DNA of 30,667 nt from CAZVWJ01 sp964631325 (GCA_964631325.1 CAZVWJ010000028.1:1-30667), one strand, 5' to 3'; numbered from the stretch's first letter, positions 15,354 to 23,287 are shown. The notes: generated by a model from the letters alone, not told the origin. Translations and numbers: made by a program.

Positions 15354-16361
15354 ATGGCTGAAGTGTTCAGTGATGAAGATGCAAACCTGGATGAGTTGTC
15401 CGATAAAAAAATTGCGGTTATTGGCTATGGAAGTCAGGGGCACGCCCACGCCCAGAATTTGCGTGATAGCGGTCTCGATGTAACTGTTGCTGAAGTGAAA
15501 GGTTCTCCGAACTTTGAACAGGCTAAGAGGGATGGTTTTTCTCCGGTGACCGCTGAGGAAGCGGCCCGGGAAGCAGAGATAATAGCAATCCTTGTCCCGG
15601 ATGAAATTCAACGTGACGTTTACGAAAATGATATTGCTGATGAACTTGAAAGCGGGGACATGCTGGTTTTCGGCCACGGATTTAACATCCGGTTTTACCA
15701 GATTGAGCCGCCCGAAGAAGTGGACGTGGCCCTGGTTGCCCCCAAGGGCCCCGGTCACGTAGTCCGTTCGATGTATGAGGATGGGCTGGGAGTTCCAAAC
15801 TTAATTGGAGTAGACCAGGATCCCTCCGGGGAAGCCTGGGACAAAGCCCTCGCTTATTCCAAGGGGATCGGCGGAACTATGGCAGGGACTATAAAAACTA
15901 CTTTTAAAGAAGAAACTGAGACTGATCTGTTTGGTGAACAGGTCATCCTGTGTGGAGGTCTCACCCATCTAATTAAAGCGGCTTACGGCACCTTGGTTGA
16001 TGCCGGTTATCAGCCCGAGGTGGCTTATTTTGAATGTCTGCACGAGCTCAAGTTGATTATTGATTTAATTTATGAGTCGGGGATCCAGGGGATGCGCTAT
16101 TCAATCAGTGATACGGCTGAATACGGAGATTTAACCCGAGGTCCCAGGATTGTTTCCGAAGAAACCCGGGAAGAAATGGAAGAAATTTTGGAGGAAATTC
16201 AGTCCGGAGAGTTTGCCCGGGAATGGCTCAGTGAAAACAAGGCCGGCCGCCCGGTTTTTAAGTCACTCCGGGAACAGCACAGTCGTGATGACATAGAAGA
16301 TGTCGGACGTAAAATCAGGGGAATGATGGACTGGCTTGAGGACCGTTTTGAGGAAGAATAA
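15354..16361 (+). CDS. ilvC: Ketol-acid reductoisomerase (class I)
   Basis: A 335-aa class I enzyme that isomerises and reduces 2-acetolactate (or 2-aceto-2-hydroxybutyrate) to the dihydroxy acid, using Mg2+ and a nicotinamide cofactor. The Rossmann motif is VIGYGSQGHAHAQNL (22-36). The middle has GHGFNI and APKGPGHVVR, and the knotted C-terminal domain has metal-binding acids in DLFGEQVILCGG and FECLHELKLIIDLIYE, ending with ISDTAEYGD. The ribosome binding site TGGAGG is about 10 bases before ATG 15354. The cofactor loop after strand 2 is VAEVKGSPNF (45-54): Glu47 and Val48 stand where many NADPH enzymes have Leu and Arg, so NADH use is possible (inference). It follows ilvN after a structured 354-bp gap. 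Confidence 0.96.
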   Translation: MAEVFSDEDANLDELSDKKIAVIGYGSQGHAHAQNLRDSGLDVTVAEVKGSPNFEQAKRDGFSPVTAEEAAREAEIIAILVPDEIQRDVYENDIADELESGDMLVFGHGFNIRFYQIEPPEEVDVALVAPKGPGHVVRSMYEDGLGVPNLIGVDQDPSGEAWDKALAYSKGIGGTMAGTIKTTFKEETETDLFGEQVILCGGLTHLIKAAYGTLVDAGYQPEVAYFECLHELKLIIDLIYESGIQGMRYSISDTAEYGDLTRGPRIVSEETREEMEEILEEIQSGEFAREWLSENKAGRPVFKSLREQHSRDDIEDVGRKIRGMMDWLEDRFEEE

Positions 16362-16393
16362 GTCATTACTAACTTGAACCTCGGGAAACTGTA

Positions 16394-17041
16394 ATGCCGG
16401 TTCGAAAGTTGGCCTGGCCCTGGGCGGTAGGGAGTGGTCTGCCGGCTTTTGCCTGTTATCTTGGCTGGCTTTTTTATCCTTACTGGCTTTTTTTAGTCGG
16501 GTTTATAATTTTAGCCGCTCTCACGGTTTATTTTATTTACTTTTTCCGAGATCCGGATAGAACTCCGGCCTCTTCTGATTCGTACGATTGGCTCGCCCCG
16601 GCCGACGGAATTGTCCGAAAAATCAAGGACGATGGTGATGGCCGCCAGCGCCTGGTAATTTTTTTGACTATTTTTAACGTTCATTTAAATCGTATGCCGG
16701 TAGCCGGCCGGATAAAACAGATGGAGTATACTCCCGGCCAGTGTTTACCGGCTTTTAAAGAAAACCTGGAGTCCAGGAACGAACGGAATATTTTGACCTG
16801 CGAAGATGAGCAGGGCCGGGAGTTTGAAATCTGGCAAATTGTGGGAGTGCTGGCCCGGCGAATTCATTGGTGGGTGGAGGTAGAAGATTACCTGGACCGG
16901 GGAGAGCGGTTTGGAATGATCGCCTTTGGCTCCCGAACCGACCTGGTTTTGCCACTGGATGTTGAACCGGTAGTGGAACCGGGGGAAACTGTGCGGGCCG
17001 GAGAAACCGTTGTTGCCCAAGAGATGAATAAAGATGATTAA
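16394..17041 (+). CDS. psd: Phosphatidylserine decarboxylase (short, type II)
   Basis: The enzyme removes CO2 from phosphatidylserine to make phosphatidylethanolamine at the membrane and uses a pyruvoyl group made by self-cleavage. The 215-aa protein has two hydrophobic segments (about 10-28 and 31-50), FFRDPDR (50-56), APADG (68-72), FNVHLNRMPVAG (94-105) and the cleavage site FGSR, in which Ser180 would become the pyruvoyl. The length fits the short bacterial/archaeal form. No good ribosome binding site precedes ATG 16394, but the gene lies 32 bases after ilvC and may be translated from that message. The end overlaps pssA by 8 bases, which supports a two-gene unit. An archaetidylserine-type substrate cannot be excluded but is unlikely in a bacterium. 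Confidence 0.93.
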   Translation: MPVRKLAWPWAVGSGLPAFACYLGWLFYPYWLFLVGFIILAALTVYFIYFFRDPDRTPASSDSYDWLAPADGIVRKIKDDGDGRQRLVIFLTIFNVHLNRMPVAGRIKQMEYTPGQCLPAFKENLESRNERNILTCEDEQGREFEIWQIVGVLARRIHWWVEVEDYLDRGERFGMIAFGSRTDLVLPLDVEPVVEPGETVRAGETVVAQEMNKDD

Positions 17042-17813
17042 AGATCGGTTTAAAAAAGGTGTTTATTTTATTCCAACTCTGCTGACCATGGGGAACATTC
17101 TCTGTGGATTTTTTGCGGTGGTTGCTTCCTTTAATCAGAACTGGATTCATGCCGGAATTGCTATTGGTATAGCTTTTTTTCTTGACGGCCTGGACGGTCG
17201 AATCGCTCGACTTACTGACACGGAATCTGAATTTGGTCTTCAGCTTGATTCACTTGCCGATCAGTTATCGTTTGGCGTTGCCCCGGCAATTTTGGCCTAT
17301 ACAAACTGGCTTTATTTTTACGAGCGCCTCGGTATTTTGCTGGCCTTTTTATTTGTCTGTGGAGCCGCAATGCGGTTGGCCCGGTTTAATGCGCATGATG
17401 TTAAAGAAGATTCGATGAAATATTTTAATGGTCTTCCTACACCCGCGGCTGCGGGAGCGGTGGTGGCCCTCTATTTTATTGAATACAAGTTGTTTATAGT
17501 CAAGCAAATATTTCCGCCTCAGGTTTATCGGATTTTTCAACTGGCCATTCCACTGATTCTACTCAGCCTGGCCTATTTAATGCTCAGTAATATTCGTTAT
17601 CCGACGTTTAAAGATGTTACCTGGCTTGATGAACATCCATTTGGAGTGCTCTTTGTGCTTCTGTTTTTCATGTTTATAGCGGTCCTTTTTCCTTACTGGG
17701 TTTTTGCCGTGTTTTTTATTGGCTACCTGGCGACGGGATTTTTGGACGTCTGGCGGTTGGTTCAAATACTTTTTGCCGAAAAAATACTGGATAAAGAAAT
17801 ACAAGAGGGGTAA
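17034..17813 (+). CDS. pssA: CDP-diacylglycerol--serine O-phosphatidyltransferase
   Basis: A 259-aa integral membrane enzyme that transfers a phosphatidyl group from CDP-diacylglycerol to L-serine, giving the substrate of the decarboxylase encoded just before it. The CDP-alcohol phosphotransferase motif DG(x2)AR(x8)G(x3)D(x3)D is complete: D54-G55, A58-R59, G68, D72 and D76. PTLLTMGNILCGFFAV (14-29) and FNGLPTPAAAGAVVAL are typical of the PssA branch as against PgsA. About six to eight hydrophobic helices follow, two of them near the C-terminus (about 200-245). ATG 17034 lies inside the last codons of psd (ATGATTAA overlap). The next gene, leuA, has its own ribosome binding site 53 bases on, so lipid and leucine genes may share a transcript. 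Confidence 0.94.
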   Translation: MIKDRFKKGVYFIPTLLTMGNILCGFFAVVASFNQNWIHAGIAIGIAFFLDGLDGRIARLTDTESEFGLQLDSLADQLSFGVAPAILAYTNWLYFYERLGILLAFLFVCGAAMRLARFNAHDVKEDSMKYFNGLPTPAAAGAVVALYFIEYKLFIVKQIFPPQVYRIFQLAIPLILLSLAYLMLSNIRYPTFKDVTWLDEHPFGVLFVLLFFMFIAVLFPYWVFAVFFIGYLATGFLDVWRLVQILFAEKILDKEIQEG

Positions 17814-17866
17814 TTCCCTGGCTCAACAGTAATCTGTATCTTAATTGAGGGCAGGAGGAAATTTTC

Positions 17867-19426
17867 ATGGAAACCAAAAATGAAAAACCACGCGTTAAAA
17901 TTTTTGATACTACTCTGCGGGATGGTGAACAATCCCCGGGAGCCAGCTTGAATACTTCGGAAAAACTGGAGATTGCCCGGCAGTTGGCCAAGCTTAACGT
18001 CGATATTATTGAAGCGGGGTTTCCCGCCTCTTCTGAAGGAGATTTCGAAGCGGTCCGCGAGGTCGCCAGAACTGTCCGGGGACCGGCAATTACCGGACTT
18101 GCCCGGTCGCGAAAGGAAGATATCGAGCGATGTGCCCGGGCCGTGGAACCGGCTGAATCGGGACGGATTCACGTATTTATTGCTACCAGTGACGTGCATG
18201 TGGAAGAAAAACTGGAGAAAACCAAGGAAGAAGTCCTGGAGATGGCCGTGGAAGCGGTGGAATATGCTGCCGGGTTTACCGACAACATAGAATTTAGTCC
18301 CGAGGATGCTGCCCGGACCAAACCTGGATTTTTGCAGGAAATTGTTGAAGCGGTTATTGAAGCCGGGGCTACTACGGTAAATATTCCTGATACCGTCGGT
18401 TATGCCGTCCCCCGGGAATTCGGGAAAACTATTGAGGATCTGCAGGAGAACGTTTCTAATATCGAAGATGCGGTAATAAGCGTTCACTGCCACAATGACC
18501 TTGGCCTGGGAGTAGCTAATTCCCTGGCGGCTGTTGAAGCCGGGGCCCGGCAGGTTGAATGTGCGGTTAACGGGATCGGGGAACGGGCTGGTAATGCGGC
18601 GCTCGAAGAAATTGTTATGGCCCTGCGGACCCGGGAAGATTATTTCGGGATAGACGTGGGGGTTAATACCCGGGAAATAGCTCGAACCAGCCGCCTGGTT
18701 AGTTCTTTGACCGGCATTTCTGTTCAGCGAAATAAAGCAATTGTGGGTGAAAATGCCTTTTCTCACGAGGCCGGTATTCATCAGCACGGGGTGCTCAAAG
18801 AACGTCGAACTTATGAAATAATGAAAGCCGAAGACGTTGGCTACGGTGAGAGCCAGCTTGTGCTGGGCAAGCACTCCGGTCGCCATGCTTTTCGCCAGCG
18901 GCTGGAAGAACTTGGTTATGAGTTGGATGATGAAGCTTTTGCCCGGGCCTTCAAGCGGTTCAAGGAACTCGGGGACAAGAAAAAACAGATTTACGATGAA
19001 GATCTGGAAGCAATCATTGAAGAAGAAGTGGCTCGTATCCCGGAAGTTTATAAACTGGAATACGTCCACATTATCAGCGGCAATACTATCTATCCGTCAG
19101 CCACGATAGAGATCAGTATTGAAGGCGAGAAGTCCCGCCAGGCCGCTTCCGGGGATGGACCTGTAGACGCGGTTTATTCCGCTATTAACAGTCTGATCGA
19201 GAAGTCTCCGACTTTGAAAGATTACTCAATCCGTTCGGTTACCCGGGGAATGGATGCGCTCGGAGAAGTGACGGTGAAAATGGAGGTAGACGGGATTAAT
19301 GTACACGGCCGGGGAACCAGTACAGATGTTCTGGAAGCCAGTGCCCTGGCTTACCTCGATGCCCTTAATAGAGTCCTCTATCGTAAACAGTCAGGCCGTG
19401 AAGAACAGGTCACTGACACGGTATAA
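17867..19426 (+). CDS. leuA: 2-Isopropylmalate synthase
   Basis: The 519-aa enzyme condenses acetyl-CoA with 2-ketoisovalerate, the first committed step to leucine. The TIM-barrel catalytic domain begins with FDTTLRDGEQSPGASLN (13-29) and contains SVHCHNDLGLGVANSLAAVEAGA and NGIGERAGNAALEEI, which carry the metal-binding His and Asn residues. GENAFSHEAGIHQHGVLK marks the linker, and the C-terminal regulatory domain (about 390-505) ends with GRGTSTDVLEASALAYLDALNR, so leucine feedback is expected. GCAGGAGG lies about 8 bases before ATG 17867. The length and motif order fit LeuA rather than homocitrate or citramalate synthase, but substrate specificity is not proved. A long antisense frame (17762-19069) is a codon-bias shadow. 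Confidence 0.95.
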   Translation: METKNEKPRVKIFDTTLRDGEQSPGASLNTSEKLEIARQLAKLNVDIIEAGFPASSEGDFEAVREVARTVRGPAITGLARSRKEDIERCARAVEPAESGRIHVFIATSDVHVEEKLEKTKEEVLEMAVEAVEYAAGFTDNIEFSPEDAARTKPGFLQEIVEAVIEAGATTVNIPDTVGYAVPREFGKTIEDLQENVSNIEDAVISVHCHNDLGLGVANSLAAVEAGARQVECAVNGIGERAGNAALEEIVMALRTREDYFGIDVGVNTREIARTSRLVSSLTGISVQRNKAIVGENAFSHEAGIHQHGVLKERRTYEIMKAEDVGYGESQLVLGKHSGRHAFRQRLEELGYELDDEAFARAFKRFKELGDKKKQIYDEDLEAIIEEEVARIPEVYKLEYVHIISGNTIYPSATIEISIEGEKSRQAASGDGPVDAVYSAINSLIEKSPTLKDYSIRSVTRGMDALGEVTVKMEVDGINVHGRGTSTDVLEASALAYLDALNRVLYRKQSGREEQVTDTV

Positions 19427-19504
19427 TCCCGGTAAAACAGAACGGGTAATTACTTCGCCAGCCGGAACTTAAAATTGCTGTAGTCATTTTCGAAAACATA
19501 AAAT

Positions 19505-19750
19505 GGGCCAGCGCTTGCTCCCACAAATTAGGGCAAAACTGGTACGTCATTGCCGGGCTTGACCCGGCAAATTAGGGCAAAACTGGTACGTCATTGCCGG
19601 GCTTGCTCCTACAAATCTGGGCAAAACTGGTACGTCATTGCCGGGCTTGCTCCCACAAATCAGAGCAACGCTGGTACGTCATTGCCGGGCTTGACCCCAC
19701 AAATTAGGGCAAAACTGGTACGTCATTGCCGGGCTTGACCCGGCAATCCA
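19505..19750. repeat. Tandem array of 44-bp repeats between leuA and leuB
   Basis: Five units of exactly 44 bp start at 19531, 19575, 19619, 19663 and 19707, after a partial unit at 19505-19530. Each begins GGGCAAAACTGGTACGTCAT (unit 4 is GAGCAACGCTGG...) and continues into TGCCGGGCTTG. In units 1 and 5 the second half completes the palindrome ATTGCCGGG-CTTGA-CCCGGCAA; in units 2-4 that arm has changed to CTTGCTCCTAC-type sequence. The same palindrome appears alone at 28137 and 30644. The unit length is not a multiple of 3 and there are no spacers, so it is neither a coding repeat nor a CRISPR. Confidence 0.9.
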
Positions 19751-19827
19751 TTTTAAATTTTTTGGGATTTTGGCTTAGTCGCTTGTCTGGGATATATTTT
19801 TGGGGCTCTGTTGCTACCCTGTCGTGG

Positions 19828-19879
19828 TTGACAAATTTACTCAATAACTCAATAACTCAATAACTTAATCACTTATTCA
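19828..19879 (+). repeat. 8-bp microsatellite abutting a TTGACA box upstream of leuB
   Basis: Three perfect copies of CTCAATAA (19840-19863) are followed by two degenerate copies (CTTAATCA, CTTATTCA) to 19879. TTGACA at 19828-19833 is a good -35 hexamer, and its -10 would fall inside the repeats (AATAAC at 19851). The leuB ribosome binding site (AAAGGAG) follows at once. A leuB promoter here is possible but the -10 box is poor. Confidence 0.5.
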
Positions 19880-19894
19880 CAAAGGAGAATTTGA

Positions 19895-20971
19895 ATGCCA
19901 GACCAGATAACTGTTTTACCCGGTGATGGAATCGGGCCGGAAATTATGGAAGAAGCTTTGAAAATTTTAGAATGGATTTCTGAGCAGGACTCGAACCTGG
20001 ATATAACCTGGGATGAATATATTGTCGGGGGAGAGTCCATTGATCGTCATGATACTCCTTTGAAAGAGGAAATATTGACTCAGGCCCAGGATTCAACGGC
20101 GATTCTGCTTGGCGCGGTGGGTGGCCCGAAGTGGGATGATCTGCCGGTTAATCAAAGGCCGGAGCAGGCCCTGTTGAGACTGCGGAAAGACTGTGAGCTG
20201 TATGCCAACCTGCGCCCTGTAAAAGTTTTTCCGGCGCTTGTGGAAAGTTCGCCGCTCAAAAATAAACTGGCTGCGGACGCTGATCTGCTCATTGTCCGGG
20301 AATTAACCGGCGGCCTTTATTTTTCGCTTCCCCGGGGGATTGAGGGAGCGGGGGAGAGTCGGCGAGGTTACAATACCTTGGCTTATTCACAAAAAGAGGT
20401 GACCCGTATTACAAAGGTCGCCCGGAGAGCTGCCGAAAAGCGTTCGGGCAAATTAACTTCCGTTGATAAAGCCAATGTCCTGGAAAGTTCTAAGCTATGG
20501 CGGGAAGTTGTTGAAGCTACTGTTACTTCCGACGTGGAGTTGGATCATCTTTACGTGGATAATGCCGCGATGCAATTGATTCTCGATCCGGGCCAGTTTG
20601 ACGTTCTGCTTACCGGGAATCTTTTTGGTGATATTCTTTCCGACGCGGCTTCCCAGATTTCCGGGTCAATTGGACTGTTACCCTCGGCCAGCCTGGGCGA
20701 AGGGCGGCTTGGTATGTATGAGCCGGTTCACGGGAGTGCCCCCGATATTGCCGGCAGTGGTAAAGCTAATCCTCTTGCTATGATAATGTCTCTGGCCATG
20801 ATGTTTCGCTATAGCCTGGAAACACCCGAATGGGCCGAGAAAATCGAAACAGCAGTTGCAAAAGTAATTAACCGGGGTAAGCGGACCGTGGATATTGCCG
20901 ATGATGAAAGTGAAATACTTTCCACCCGCGAAATGGGGGAAACGGTGCTCGAACAACTTAAAAAAACCTAA
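19895..20971 (+). CDS. leuB: 3-Isopropylmalate dehydrogenase
   Basis: The 358-aa enzyme oxidises and decarboxylates 3-isopropylmalate to 2-ketoisocaproate with NAD+ in leucine synthesis. Motifs include VLPGDGIGPEIMEEALKIL (7-25), LLRLRKDCELYANLRPVK with the substrate-binding arginines, VRELTGGLYF, and the signature NLFGDILSDAASQISGSIGLLPSASLG with its metal-binding aspartates. EPVHGSAPDIAGSGKANPLA near the C-terminus is the NAD+-binding region. The start ATG 19895 has AAAGGAGAATT just upstream. leuC and leuD, often next to it, are absent; the gap to leuA is filled by tandem repeats. The protein could also act on related malates, but the overall pattern is that of LeuB. Confidence 0.95.
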   Translation: MPDQITVLPGDGIGPEIMEEALKILEWISEQDSNLDITWDEYIVGGESIDRHDTPLKEEILTQAQDSTAILLGAVGGPKWDDLPVNQRPEQALLRLRKDCELYANLRPVKVFPALVESSPLKNKLAADADLLIVRELTGGLYFSLPRGIEGAGESRRGYNTLAYSQKEVTRITKVARRAAEKRSGKLTSVDKANVLESSKLWREVVEATVTSDVELDHLYVDNAAMQLILDPGQFDVLLTGNLFGDILSDAASQISGSIGLLPSASLGEGRLGMYEPVHGSAPDIAGSGKANPLAMIMSLAMMFRYSLETPEWAEKIETAVAKVINRGKRTVDIADDESEILSTREMGETVLEQLKKT

Positions 20972-21145
20972 ATTGAGCGATTCTATGGTGGGAAGAAGAA
21001 CATATTGCTCTCCGGTGGATTTTTGTATTCCTCAGGACTCAGGAAGAGTCCGAAATGAGGAATACATACCTCAGAGCAGCCTGGATGGCTGCGAGAATGA
21101 ATCCGGAGAGTTATGTGTTCTTTGATAACAATCGCTCAATTTAGG
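20967..21145 (+). other. 179-bp nested hairpin element between leuB and asd
   Basis: A perfect 16-bp inverted repeat, CCTAAATTGAGCGATT at 20967-20982 and its complement at 21130-21145, begins in the leuB stop codon and ends 21 bases before asd. Inside, CTCTCCGG (21008-21015) pairs with CCGGAGAG (21103-21110). Within that, GTATTCCTCA (21025-21034) pairs with 21056-21065 and encloses GGACTC/GAGTCC, and GCAGCC (21076-21081) pairs with GGCTGC (21087-21092). This gives a multibranched fold with two terminal hairpins. It is non-coding; a structured RNA or a hairpin-type mobile repeat are both possible. Confidence 0.65.
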
Positions 21146-21166
21146 AAAAACTAAGGAGGAATAAAC

Positions 21167-22183
21167 ATGTTTAAAGTTGCCGTGGCCGGTGCTACCGGTG
21201 CTGTTGGACGACAGATGTTGAAAATACTTGCTGAACGGGATTTTCCCGTGGACGAGCTGGTGGCTCTGGCCAGTCCTCGTTCCCGCGGAAAAAAATTACC
21301 TTATGCCGGCGACGAAGTGGAGGTCCAGGTTCTTTCCGAATATTCTTTTGAAGACGTGGATATTGCCCTCTTTTCCGCCGGTTCGGACGTGGTAAAACAG
21401 GAAGCGGACCGGATTCTTGACCAGGATACGGTGATCGTGGACAACAGTAGTGCCTTTCGCTATCAGCCGGAGATTCCGCTGGTTGTACCGGAAATTAACC
21501 CGGGGGCGCTGGACGATCACGACGGTTTGATTTCCAACCCTAACTGCAGCACGATTCAGCTTGTAATGGTCCTGGCCCCGCTCAATGAAAATTATGATAT
21601 TAGCCGGGTCGTGGTTTCCACCTATCAGTCAACCAGCGGCGCCGGGGGTTCGGCCCGCCAAGAACTGTTTGATCAGACAAAAGCGGTCGTTAACCGGGAG
21701 GCTGAACCGGCTCCGGAAGAGTTCCCCTGTCCGATTGCCTTTAATTCAATTCCGTTGATCGGGGACGTGCTTGAGGACGAGCATGATTATACGAAAGAAG
21801 AGATGAAGATGCTCTGGGAAACTCGCAAGATCCTTGAGGACGATTCAATTGAAGTTTCTCCCACTGCAGTCCGGATCCCGGTGCTTAACTGCCACGGCGA
21901 ATCGGTCAACGTTGAGACGAAAAATCCCTGCCCGCCGGCTGAAGTGCGCTCTCTGCTGGCAGAATTTCCCAACGTGAAAGTCCTTGATTCGCCGGAAAAG
22001 AACGTTTTCCCGACGATGCGTGACGCTGACGGTCGTGACGAGACCTACGTCGGTAGAATTCGTTCCGACTTCAGTGTCGAACACGGGCTCAATTGCTGGA
22101 TTGTTGCCGACAATCTGCGCAAAGGGGCGGCCCTCAACACGATCCAGATTGCCGAAGAATTAATCGACCGGGACTTACTTTGA
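21167..22183 (+). CDS. asd: Aspartate-semialdehyde dehydrogenase
   Basis: The 338-aa enzyme reduces aspartyl phosphate to aspartate semialdehyde with NADPH, the branch point to lysine/diaminopimelate, threonine and methionine. The N-terminal VAGATGAVGRQMLKIL (6-21) is the dinucleotide-binding loop. NPNCSTIQ carries the catalytic Cys127, STSGAGGSARQEL is the substrate-binding region, and RIPVLNCHGESVNVE contains the catalytic His region. An AAGGAGG ribosome binding site lies about 9 bases before ATG 21167. The length and motifs fit the Gram-positive/archaeal-like Asd branch. No aspartokinase is adjacent. The upstream structured element may affect its expression. Confidence 0.96.
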   Translation: MFKVAVAGATGAVGRQMLKILAERDFPVDELVALASPRSRGKKLPYAGDEVEVQVLSEYSFEDVDIALFSAGSDVVKQEADRILDQDTVIVDNSSAFRYQPEIPLVVPEINPGALDDHDGLISNPNCSTIQLVMVLAPLNENYDISRVVVSTYQSTSGAGGSARQELFDQTKAVVNREAEPAPEEFPCPIAFNSIPLIGDVLEDEHDYTKEEMKMLWETRKILEDDSIEVSPTAVRIPVLNCHGESVNVETKNPCPPAEVRSLLAEFPNVKVLDSPEKNVFPTMRDADGRDETYVGRIRSDFSVEHGLNCWIVADNLRKGAALNTIQIAEELIDRDLL

Positions 22184-22355
22184 ACACTTGCCCGGTGAAC
22201 CACGGGAATCTTCTGATTCAGGGGCTTATATTTCACGCTTCCAGTGGTGTAGACAAAAGGGAAGTGGCTATGTTGTCGATTTTGTTTCTACTCAACCCCC
22301 CAATTCCCTCGTCCCCTCGTTTCTTCGATCCCTCTATTGGCCCCGGAACCCCCAC

Positions 22356-22886
22356 TTGACTACCGAAAATAACTACCGGTTCTGTCCCCTCTGTGGGACC
22401 GAGCTGGAAGAACGTGAACTTCCCGACGGGAAACACCGCCAGGCCTGTCCCGAATGCCAGTGGATACATTACCTTAATCCAATCCCGGTAGCTGTCTGCA
22501 CCGCGTTTAATTTTGAGGGAGAGTTGTTGATAGCCCGCAGAAACCTTGAGCCGGCCCGGGGGGAATGGGCTCTGCCGGGTGGTTTTATGGAAATTGGTGA
22601 AACCCCGGCGGAAACTGCCCGGCGCGAATTACAGGAGGAGACCGGTCTGGAAGCGAAAATTATTTCTTTCCTCGGTATTTATATCCATCGAACTGATTAT
22701 TACGGTGAACTGCTGATTATCGGCTATGCCGTGCGGATAACCGGCGGTGAATTTAACCTGGACGACGAACTCCAGGAGGCAAAGTTTGTCGAGCACGATA
22801 AGCTTCCCCCGATCCCTTTTAACAGCCACCGGCAATTAATTGAGACTGCTTTTACTCGGGAGTTAAACACTCCTGATTCAAAGTGA
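22356..22886 (+). CDS. Zinc-ribbon Nudix hydrolase
   Basis: Nudix enzymes hydrolyse nucleoside diphosphates linked to another moiety. The frame is open back to 22188, but the residues before 22356 look non-coding, and TTG 22356 puts the zinc ribbon near the N-terminus (176 aa); the ribosome binding site is weak, so the start is uncertain. The ribbon is FCPLCGTE..(16 residues)..ACPECQW, with four cysteines. The Nudix box is complete: GGFMEIGETPAETARRELQEETGL matches G(x5)E(x7)REL(x)EE(x)GL and provides the Mg2+ ligands. This arrangement resembles NudC-like NADH pyrophosphatases and small ADP-ribose hydrolases, but the NudC specificity motif after the box is not seen, so the substrate is left open. 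It is 172 bases after asd with no visible operon link. Confidence 0.85.
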   Translation: MTTENNYRFCPLCGTELEERELPDGKHRQACPECQWIHYLNPIPVAVCTAFNFEGELLIARRNLEPARGEWALPGGFMEIGETPAETARRELQEETGLEAKIISFLGIYIHRTDYYGELLIIGYAVRITGGEFNLDDELQEAKFVEHDKLPPIPFNSHRQLIETAFTRELNTPDSK

Positions 22887-23158
22887 TAATTTTTTTGCCA
22901 GTAAATCATAAAATGGCTGAAACCCTATCCTGTAATCATACGTAAATTCAGACGGAAATCTGAGGGAACTGAAAACCTCAAGATAATTCTTCACCCTTGA
23001 TGGGGGAAGACACAGATGGGGGTGGAAAAGAGTTTTCAAAAGCTCATTTACCCTGCTCCCCCTCACTTTAATAACGCGTACGTGTCACAAACCCTGTCCG
23101 TCCTCTCCCCCCGGGAGAGGAGGTTCGTTTTGAAGTTCTGGTTTAACTGGACATTTGT
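22887..23158. other. Intergenic region with a GC-rich hairpin, no gene
   Basis: No supported open frame occurs here. CCTCTCCC at 23102-23109 pairs with GGGAGAGG at 23113-23120 around three C residues, and a T-rich stretch follows soon after; it may terminate transcription before the tRNA gene or be a short dispersed repeat. The rest is unremarkable. Confidence 0.5.
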
Positions 23159-23187
23159 TTGATTCTCTTCTCAAAGTTGGCTATAAT
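23159..23187 (+). promoter_or_regulatory. Sigma-70 type promoter of tRNA-Leu (and lrp)
   Basis: TTGATT at 23159-23164 and TATAAT at 23182-23187 are 17 bp apart, and the mature tRNA starts only 11 bases after the -10 box. No other promoter is visible before the lrp-like gene, so this one probably drives both. Confidence 0.8.
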
Positions 23188-23197
23188 TGATGTTTCT

Positions 23198-23287
23198 GCC
23201 CGGGTGGCGGAACTGGCAGACGCGCATGGTTGAGGGCCATGTGGGCTTTTTAGACCCGTGCGAGTTCGAATCTCGCCCCGGGCACCA
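23198..23287 (+). tRNA. tRNA-Leu (anticodon GAG)
   Basis: A 90-nt class II tRNA. The acceptor stem GCCCGGG (23198-23204) pairs with CCCGGGC before the discriminator A, and CCA is encoded (23285-23287). The anticodon stem CATGG/CCATG encloses loop TTGAGGG with anticodon GAG at 23232-23234, which reads CUC and CUU. A long variable arm (GTGGGCTTTTTAGACCC region) is typical of tRNA-Leu, and the T arm has GTTCGAATC. Confidence 0.96.

Noticed and set aside
17762..19069. 435-residue antisense frame opposite leuA
   Set aside because: leuA has full family motifs in the other strand; the antisense frame has a Phe/Asn-rich low-complexity composition typical of a codon-bias shadow.
19550..19738. Small open frame encoding a repeated peptide
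   Set aside because: It is made entirely of the 44-bp non-coding repeats, has no ribosome binding site, and the unit length shifts the frame each time.
19531..19750. Possible CRISPR array
   Set aside because: The 44-bp units are joined directly with no unique spacers, and no cas gene is near.
22188..22355. Longer N-terminus of the Nudix protein
   Set aside because: The added residues have no family similarity and the DNA looks intergenic; the zinc ribbon starts soon after TTG 22356.
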